Shown one piece after another: positions 59,313 through 64,000 of a DNA stretch of 64,000 nt. Source of the DNA: Aureimonas flava (GTDB lineage: Bacteria; Pseudomonadota; Alphaproteobacteria; Rhizobiales; Rhizobiaceae); contig NZ_QYRN01000001.1 of NCBI RefSeq assembly GCF_003583935.1, positions 62,001 through 126,000 of the forward strand. The letters run 5' to 3'. Within the stretch, counting starts at the first letter, position 1. Every line of letters starts with the position of its first letter. The notes under the pieces were generated by a model, which saw only the letters and a program-made list of their open reading frames with translations, ran no database searches and was not told where the DNA came from. Made by a program: the position numbers and the translations under genes.

Positions 59313-60104
59313 TTACAAGCCCTTCTGCATGCCGCCATCGACGAAGTAGGTCGAGCCGACCGAGTAGCTCGCCTTGTCGGAGCACAGGAACACGAAGAAG
59401 TTCGCCAGCTCCTCCGGCGTGCCGAACCGCTTGATCGGCGCATGCTCGTCGGCCACGCCCTGGAGATAGCCTTCCCAGTCGCCGCCCGTGTTGGCGGTGA
59501 GCTGGCGTGCCGTCTTCTTCCAGTCGGGTGTCAGGATTAGGCCCGGATTGACGCAGTTGACGCGGATGTTGTCGCCGACGAGCTCCGTCGCGAGGCACTT
59601 GGAGAACATCATCAGCGCGGACTTGGTGACGTTGTAGATCGGCTCGTACCAGAGCGGCTGCACGGCGCAGATCGAGGCGTTGTGCAGGATCACTCCGCCG
59701 CCGCGACGGCGCATCTGCGGCACGACGCCGCGTGCCAGGCGCACTGCCGCCATCACATGCAGATCCCAGTAGGACTGCCACTTGTCGTCGGGCGCGGCCA
59801 TCACCGTCTCGTTCGAGCCGGTGCCCGCGTTGTTGACCAGGATGTCGGTGCCACCGAACCGATCCTCGGCAGCGCGCACCAGTCCGTCGACGCCCTCGGC
59901 CGTCGATACGTCGGCCGCGACGCCGAGGGCCTCGACGCCGTGCGCCTTCGCGATGCGGTCCGCCTCGACCTGGGCGCGCTCGCCGCCTCGCGCCGCCAGG
60001 ACGACGTTGGCGCCCTCCGCCGCCATCCCTTCGGCCACCGCCAGCCCGATGCCGACCGAGCCGCCGGTGACGATGGCGACCTTGCCCCTGAGACCCATGT
60101 CCAT
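59313..60104 (-). CDS. Short-chain dehydrogenase/reductase
   Basis: A 263-residue classical SDR. TGGSVGIGLAVAEGMA (about 13-28), NNAGTG (about 91-96), NASICAVQPLWYEPIYNVTKSAL with catalytic Ser, Tyr and Lys (about 142-164), and the C-terminal VGSTYFVDGGM common to these enzymes. Substrate unknown. GGGAGGAG before the ATG. Lies tail to tail with the carboxypeptidase gene and upstream-adjacent to the sulfite-oxidase-like gene on the same strand. Confidence 0.9.
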   Translation of the reverse strand: MDMGLRGKVAIVTGGSVGIGLAVAEGMAAEGANVVLAARGGERAQVEADRIAKAHGVEALGVAADVSTAEGVDGLVRAAEDRFGGTDILVNNAGTGSNETVMAAPDDKWQSYWDLHVMAAVRLARGVVPQMRRRGGGVILHNASICAVQPLWYEPIYNVTKSALMMFSKCLATELVGDNIRVNCVNPGLILTPDWKKTARQLTANTGGDWEGYLQGVADEHAPIKRFGTPEELANFFVFLCSDKASYSVGSTYFVDGGMQKGL

Positions 60105-60188
60105 GCGCTTCTCCTCCCGGCCCTCCCGGCCGATTCGTGATCAGGATTGTGCGCCGGCGCGAGGGGCGGGCGCCAGCGCCGCCCGCGG

Positions 60189-60854
60189 TCAGTCGGCGTA
60201 GCGCTGCTCCGTCCACGGATCTCCGCGCTCGTGGTACCCGCGCACTTCCCAGTAGCCGGGCTGATCCGCCGTGCGGAACTCGATGGAGCGCAGCCACTTC
60301 GCGCTTTTCCACAGATAGAGATGCGGCACCAGGAGCCGCACGGGGCCGCCGTGTTCCTTCGTGAGCGGCCGTCCCTCCCAGGAATGCACCAGCATCGCGT
60401 CGAATGCGGTGAAATCGGCGAGGGGCAGGTTGGTGGAATAGCCGTCGTAGGAGCCGAGAACCACGAAGGCGGCGTCGGCGCGCGGGCGCACGACGGCCAC
60501 GAAGTCGCGCGTGCGCACGCCTGCCCAGCGGTTGTCGTAGCGCGACCACGTGGTCACGCAGTGCATGTCGGTGGTCGCCTCGCTTTGGACCGATCCCTGG
60601 AACCGCGCCCAGTCCCATATCTGCGGCTCCTCCACAGCGCCGTTGATCTGGAGGCGCCACCGTTCGGTGGACACATCGGGATGGAGGCCGAGGTCGAGGA
60701 CCGGCCAGTTCTTCATCAGGTGCTGGCCGGGCGGCAGACGCTCGCTGTCCGGCCGCTCGCGCTCGCCGGTCAGGAAGCGACCGTCGCGAGCCCATTCCTG
60801 CTTGGTGCGGGTGAGCTTGGATTCGGGCGGGGTGTCGTCCGGCGCATCGGCCAT
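60189..60854 (-). CDS. Sulfite-oxidase-like molybdopterin-dependent oxidoreductase
   Basis: A 221-residue protein of the sulfite oxidase fold. DMHCVTTWSRYDNRWAGV (about 96-113) carries the Cys that binds molybdenum; SYDGYSTNLPL (about 134-144) and GGPVRLLVPHLYLWKSAKWLRSIEF (about 168-192) are family motifs. There is no signal peptide or Tat motif, so it seems cytoplasmic, unlike MsrP/YedY. The natural substrate is unknown. Divergent from the copper cluster, 137 bases apart. Confidence 0.9.
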   Translation of the reverse strand: MADAPDDTPPESKLTRTKQEWARDGRFLTGERERPDSERLPPGQHLMKNWPVLDLGLHPDVSTERWRLQINGAVEEPQIWDWARFQGSVQSEATTDMHCVTTWSRYDNRWAGVRTRDFVAVVRPRADAAFVVLGSYDGYSTNLPLADFTAFDAMLVHSWEGRPLTKEHGGPVRLLVPHLYLWKSAKWLRSIEFRTADQPGYWEVRGYHERGDPWTEQRYAD

Positions 60855-60991
60855 GGCAGGGCCCTTCGTTGAGGCATTCTGCAGAACATGGTGCGCCCAC
60901 GCCCGAAGATCACCGACCGGTGCCGGCGATTCCGCCGACGGGACGCCTCGTCCCTCTTGAAACCGCGGCCTGCGGCGGCACCTTGCCCCTC

Positions 60992-61360
60992 ATGATACGG
61001 CGCAGGACGATGGACGGGATCACGGGGGGCGGCCGATGGCTGCTGGCGCTCGTGATCTGCGCCTTCGCCTTCTCCGCTCCCGAAGGCCACGCGATGCCGG
61101 CGGTACCCCATCCCATCGTGATGGGCACCGGCTGCGCGCACGGCGACGACGCTTCGGCCGCCCGCGCTCCCGAACGACACGCGGCCGGGATGGCGGCCTG
61201 CTGCGTCGCCCATTGCCTCCTGGCCGTGCCGCTTTCCCCGCCGGCCATCGCTGTGGTCCCTGAGGCGCGAGGCACGGACGACGTGTCGCCGGACGAGCGC
61301 GCGGAAGGCCGCTCGGTCCCGGTGCCGCTTCCGCCCCCGCGCGGCGCCCGTCGCACCTGA
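60992..61360 (+). CDS. Exported Cys/His-containing protein, probably copper-related
   Basis: A 122-residue protein. Basic start, one hydrophobic segment (about 15-28) ending near AFSAPEGHA that could be a signal peptide, then GCAHGDD, AACCVAHCL (Cys and His cluster at about 70-78), and a Pro/Arg-rich tail. This resembles DUF2946-like small proteins found with copper genes, but the match is loose. It leads the copper store and DUF305 genes. An upstream in-frame extension to 60869 lies in the promoter region and is not used. Confidence 0.6.
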   Translation: MIRRRTMDGITGGGRWLLALVICAFAFSAPEGHAMPAVPHPIVMGTGCAHGDDASAARAPERHAAGMAACCVAHCLLAVPLSPPAIAVVPEARGTDDVSPDERAEGRSVPVPLPPPRGARRT

Positions 61361-61444
61361 TTTCTCGTGGCCGATCGCCATCGGACCCGGTGCCTGGAGC
61401 GCCGCGATCCCGGTCGTGCCGACACAACCCAATTGGATCCGATC

Positions 61445-61783
61445 ATGACCCATTCCACGAACGACATGCAGGCCTGCATCGACGCCTGCCTCGCCTGCTA
61501 CCGAACCTGCCTGTCCACGGCGATGCACCATTGCCTGGAGGCGGGCGGTCCGCACACGGAGCCTGCGCATCTCCGCCTGATGGCGGCCTGCGCCGAGATT
61601 TGCCGGGCCTCGGCCCACATCATGCTGACCGGAAGCGATGCGCATCGCCATTCCTGTGCGGCCTGCGCGGAGATCTGCGCCGCCTGCTCCCGCGACTGCG
61701 AGCGCGTCGGCGGCATGGATGCATGCGTGGCCGCCTGCCGGGACTGCGAGCGCCTCTGCCGCGAGATGGGGGCCGGCCGATGA
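61445..61783 (+). CDS. Four-helix-bundle copper storage protein (Csp type)
   Basis: A 112-residue protein with 16 Cys and several His residues. Cys spaced in helical repeats (ACIDACLACYRTC, CAEIC, CAACAEICAACSRDC, CVAACRDCERLC) would line the inside of a four-helix bundle and bind many Cu(I) ions, as in Csp3. No signal peptide, so cytoplasmic. ATG at 61445; its stop overlaps the DUF305 start by 4 bases, so storage and the exported copper-binding protein are made together. Confidence 0.9.
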   Translation: MTHSTNDMQACIDACLACYRTCLSTAMHHCLEAGGPHTEPAHLRLMAACAEICRASAHIMLTGSDAHRHSCAACAEICAACSRDCERVGGMDACVAACRDCERLCREMGAGR

Positions 61784-62151
61784 GGGCGCGCGGCGTTGCC
61801 GCCGTCCTCGCCGCGGCGTGGCTCGCCGCGGCGGGCGCCGCCCCGGCGCAGGAGATGGACCACGCGGCCCACGGGCAGGCGGCCGGCGAGGCGGCCAGTC
61901 AACGCATGATGGAGGCCATGGACGCGATGAACGCCGCCATGGCCCAGACGCCGATGACTGGGCGTCCAGGCCTCGACTTCGCCCAGATGATGATCCCGCA
62001 CCACCAGAGCGCGATCGACATGGCGCAGGCCTATCTCGACAGCGGAGAGAACGACCCGGTGCTCGCCCGCATCTCGCGTGACGTGATCGCCTCGCAGCAG
62101 GCGGAGATCGCGGAACTGCGGGCCTGGATCGAGGCGAACCGCGACCGCTAG
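61780..62151 (+). CDS. DUF305 (CopM-like) exported metal-binding protein
   Basis: A 123-residue protein with signal peptide (about 1-24, cut near AQ). Met/His-rich: MDHAAHG (about 26-32), RMMEAMDAMNAAMAQTPM (about 42-59) and the family motif MMIPHHQSAIDMAQ (about 70-83). Members bind Cu(I) or Ag(I) in the periplasm. Translationally coupled to the copper storage gene. A GC-rich stem follows. Confidence 0.9.
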   Translation: MRARGVAAVLAAAWLAAAGAAPAQEMDHAAHGQAAGEAASQRMMEAMDAMNAAMAQTPMTGRPGLDFAQMMIPHHQSAIDMAQAYLDSGENDPVLARISRDVIASQQAEIAELRAWIEANRDR

Positions 62152-62164
62152 GACGGCGCATGGG

Positions 62165-62192
62165 GGCGGGCGGGCCGTGTTGCCCCGCCCGC
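62165..62192 (+). terminator. GC-rich hairpin after the copper cluster
   Basis: GGCGGGCGGG pairs with the CCCCGCCCGCC about 8 bases later, 12 bases after the DUF305 stop. No T run. It supports ending the copper operon here and a later start for the PAP2 gene than the ATG at 62160, which lies inside the stem region. Confidence 0.45.
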
Positions 62193-62216
62193 CTCGCCGA
62201 CGGAGCGCCGCGCCTT

Positions 62217-62972
62217 ATGTTGCCGGCGATGGACCCGATCGATCGCACCGCCAGCCTCTCCCCGTCGCGCTTCGACATCGACCGCGTGCCGGTCCTGCGC
62301 AAGATCGAGGTGCGTGGGCTGGTCATCCTCGGCCTCGTGTCGGCGTCGCTGTTCGGCTTCCTGACGATTGCCGGCGAGGTGCGGGAAGGGGATACGCACG
62401 CCTTCGACGACGCGATCCTGCGCGCCCTGCGCAGCCCGACCGACCCGGCCGATCCGATCGGCCCGTTCTGGGTCGAGGCGATCATGCGCGACCTCACCGC
62501 CCTGGGCGGGTACACCGTGCTCGCCCTGCTGACCGTGCTCGCGGTCACCTACCTCCTGATGAAGGGCAAGCGCGCCTCGGCCCTCCTCATGGGCGTGGCC
62601 ATGATGGGCGGCGTGATGCTCTCCAACGTCCTGAAGATCGGGTTCGACCGGCAAAGACCCGACGTCGTGGCCCATCTCGTGGACGTGCATAGCCTCAGCT
62701 TTCCGAGCGGCCACGCGATGCTTTCGGCCACCGCCTACCTGACGCTGGGCGCGCTCCTCGCGCGGGGCGAGCGTGGCTTCGTGATGCGCAGCTACTTCAT
62801 GGGCGTCGCGATCGCTCTGACGCTGCTGATCGGGGCGAGCCGGGTCTATCTCGGCGTGCACTACCCGACCGACGTGTTGGCGGGCTGGTGCGCCGGTTCC
62901 GCCTGGGCGCTTCTGTGCTGGTGGGTCGCGCGCTGGCTCCAGCGGCGCGGCAGCGTCGAGCCGAGCACCTGA
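62217..62972 (+). CDS. PAP2-family membrane phosphatase
   Basis: A 251-residue integral membrane protein, about six helices. The three PAP2 motifs are complete: KIGFDRQRP (K-x6-RP), FPSGHAM (PSGH), SRVYLGVHYPTD (SR-x5-H-x3-D). It should remove phosphate from lipid phosphates such as undecaprenyl pyrophosphate or phosphatidate. ATG 62217 with CGGAG 10 bases upstream is used; ATG 62229 is also possible. A strong terminator follows. Confidence 0.92.
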   Translation: MLPAMDPIDRTASLSPSRFDIDRVPVLRKIEVRGLVILGLVSASLFGFLTIAGEVREGDTHAFDDAILRALRSPTDPADPIGPFWVEAIMRDLTALGGYTVLALLTVLAVTYLLMKGKRASALLMGVAMMGGVMLSNVLKIGFDRQRPDVVAHLVDVHSLSFPSGHAMLSATAYLTLGALLARGERGFVMRSYFMGVAIALTLLIGASRVYLGVHYPTDVLAGWCAGSAWALLCWWVARWLQRRGSVEPST

Positions 62973-62975
62973 TGC

Positions 62976-63018
62976 GCGCACGGCGCCGCTCCTTCGGAGA
63001 GCGGCGCCGTGCGCTTTT
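62976..63018 (+). terminator. Rho-independent terminator of the PAP2 gene
   Basis: Perfect 16-bp stem, arms 62976-62991 and 62999-63014, with a loop containing TTCG, followed by TTTT. It lies between convergent genes, 3 bases after the PAP2 stop, and on this strand has the typical T run. Confidence 0.9.
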
Positions 63019-63030
63019 GCGGGGCGAGCT

Positions 63031-64000
63031 TCAGAAATCGAAGTCGTTGATGTCCACCTTGGTGAACACCTTCGGCGCGCCGAGCAGGATCTGGCTCTGG
63101 TTGACGATCTGCAGGTCGCCGAGGCGCCCGGCCTTGAAGGTCGTGTCGCCCGGCTTCAGCGTGCCGTCGGCCACCGCGCGCATGGCCATGCCGGCGGCAT
63201 AGCCGAGGTCCACGGTCGACCACAGGATGGTCGACTTCACGCAGTCGTTGTTGACGTAGGGCTTCATCGCGTTGGGCAGCGCGAGGCCGACCACGGCGAC
63301 CTTGCCGCACAGGTTGTTCTGCTGCACGGCCTCGGAGGCGGCGGGCGTCGCCACCGAGGTCATGCCGAGGATGCCCTTCAGCTCGTCGCCGTACTTGTTG
63401 ATGAGCGTCTGCGCCTGGTTGAAGGAGAGGATATTGTCCTCCTGCGCCTCCACCGTCTCGAGGAACTTGAGCTTGGGATGGCACTTCTCGGCGTAGGCCG
63501 CCATCTCGGTGATCCAGCGCGCCTGGTTGGGCGTGGTGAAGGTCGAGGTGACGATGGCGAAGGACCCTTCCTCGCCGATCTCGGAGGCGAGCTGGTCGAT
63601 CATCGACTTGGCGACGCCGTTCGGCTCGGCCTGGTTCACGAACCACTGGCGCGCGTCCGGCTCGGCGTCCGCGTCGTAGCCGACGACGTTGATGCCAGCT
63701 TCCAGCGCGCGCTTGAGCACCGGCGCGATGGCCACCGGGTCGTTGGCCGCGAACAGGATGCCGTCGACGCCGGACGTGATGTAGTTGTCGATGAAGGTGA
63801 TCTGCTCGTCGATGTTCGCCCGGGTCGGCCCGTCGGTGGTGACCGTCATCGAGCCCAGCTCCTTCGCCGCCTCCTGGATGCCGGAGGCGGTGGAGTTGAA
63901 GTAGCCGACGCCCACGAGCTTGGGGATGTCCACCACGCGCAGCGGCTTGCCGTTGCGGTCGGGCGCGTCGGTCGGCTCGCCGCCGTTGTAGTCGCCCGGC
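63031..64000 (-). CDS. Sugar ABC transporter substrate-binding protein, 5' end outside window
   Basis: The frame is open to the right edge, so at least 322 C-terminal residues are seen and the signal peptide is missing. It is a periplasmic-binding-protein type I (Peripla_BP_4) domain: GVGYFNSTASGIQEAAKELG, IDEQITFIDNYITSGVDGILFAANDPVAIAPVLKRALEAGINVVGYDADAEPDA, and NKYGDELKGILGMTSVATPAASEAVQQ are typical of ribose/rhamnose/AI-2-like binders. Ligand not readable. The rest of the transporter must lie to the right or upstream of the edge. Confidence 0.88.
   Translation of the reverse strand, partial: PGDYNGGEPTDAPDRNGKPLRVVDIPKLVGVGYFNSTASGIQEAAKELGSMTVTTDGPTRANIDEQITFIDNYITSGVDGILFAANDPVAIAPVLKRALEAGINVVGYDADAEPDARQWFVNQAEPNGVAKSMIDQLASEIGEEGSFAIVTSTFTTPNQARWITEMAAYAEKCHPKLKFLETVEAQEDNILSFNQAQTLINKYGDELKGILGMTSVATPAASEAVQQNNLCGKVAVVGLALPNAMKPYVNNDCVKSTILWSTVDLGYAAGMAMRAVADGTLKPGDTTFKAGRLGDLQIVNQSQILLGAPKVFTKVDINDFDF

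Noticed and set aside
60869-60991. N-terminal extension of the copper-linked Cys/His protein
   Set aside because: It would remove the promoter space of a divergent pair and put about 40 polar residues before the signal-like helix.
60940-60991. CueR-type operator upstream of the copper cluster
   Set aside because: Only one half-site-like ACCTTGCCCC is present, without a matching second half at the right distance.

Overview
High-GC chromosomal DNA of an alphaproteobacterium, probably order Hyphomicrobiales (Rhizobiales). The pointers are a C4-pathway 5-aminolevulinate synthase, FrcB/FrcC-type sugar transport genes, TadE/TadG pilus genes, a DUF6460 membrane protein and a cisplatin-response type ATP-dependent ligase. 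The genus cannot be fixed by eye. Functions below come from motif and family recognition in the translated sequence; no database search was run.

Region 1 (1 to about 19150) is the right part of a prophage with a podovirus-like late module in T7-like order: end of a capsid gene, a hairpin, a small virion protein, two tail-tube/hub-like proteins, a small core protein, three very large ejected-protein candidates (one with a lysozyme domain, one with ParB-like and toxin-nuclease-like domains), and a tail fibre. A lysis cassette follows (GH108 endolysin, nested Rz/Rz1-type spanins, a candidate holin), then a 769-residue spike-like protein. That protein starts with the same module as the 86-residue virion protein near the capsid gene and carries a polysaccharide-deacetylase-like domain. 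The prophage stops at the 3' end of a tRNA-Thr gene, a typical attachment site. Integrase, regulation, replication and terminase genes are not in the window.

Region 2 (19153 to about 36570) is core chromosome: tRNA-Thr, nitronate monooxygenase, a DEDDh exonuclease, a three-gene TadG/TadE cluster, a DNA ligase, a DUF952-pyrD-histone deacetylase operon, an esterase, YjbQ, MscL, an aminotransferase with an AbrB-type membrane protein, hemA, an epimerase, a sugar transferase and an endonuclease/phosphatase-fold protein.

Region 3 (36570 to 55064) is rich in transport and catabolism: a peptide-type ABC importer lacking ATPases, a siderophore-interacting flavoprotein, a GntR-controlled TRAP transporter with an L-idonate-type dehydrogenase and an LDH2-family oxidoreductase, a 2-hydroxyacid dehydrogenase with an RbsD/FucU mutarotase, an ABC exporter, and a sugar operon (FrcB-like binding protein, FrcC-like permease, class I aldolase, PfkB kinase) that also lacks its ATPase.

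Region 4 (55065 to 64000) holds malate dehydrogenase, a SleB-type cell-wall hydrolase lipoprotein, two SDR enzymes, a D,D-carboxypeptidase lipoprotein, a sulfite-oxidase-like molybdoenzyme, a small copper cluster (Cys/His protein, four-helix Csp copper store, DUF305 protein), a PAP2 phosphatase, and the 3' part of another sugar-binding protein gene cut by the window edge.
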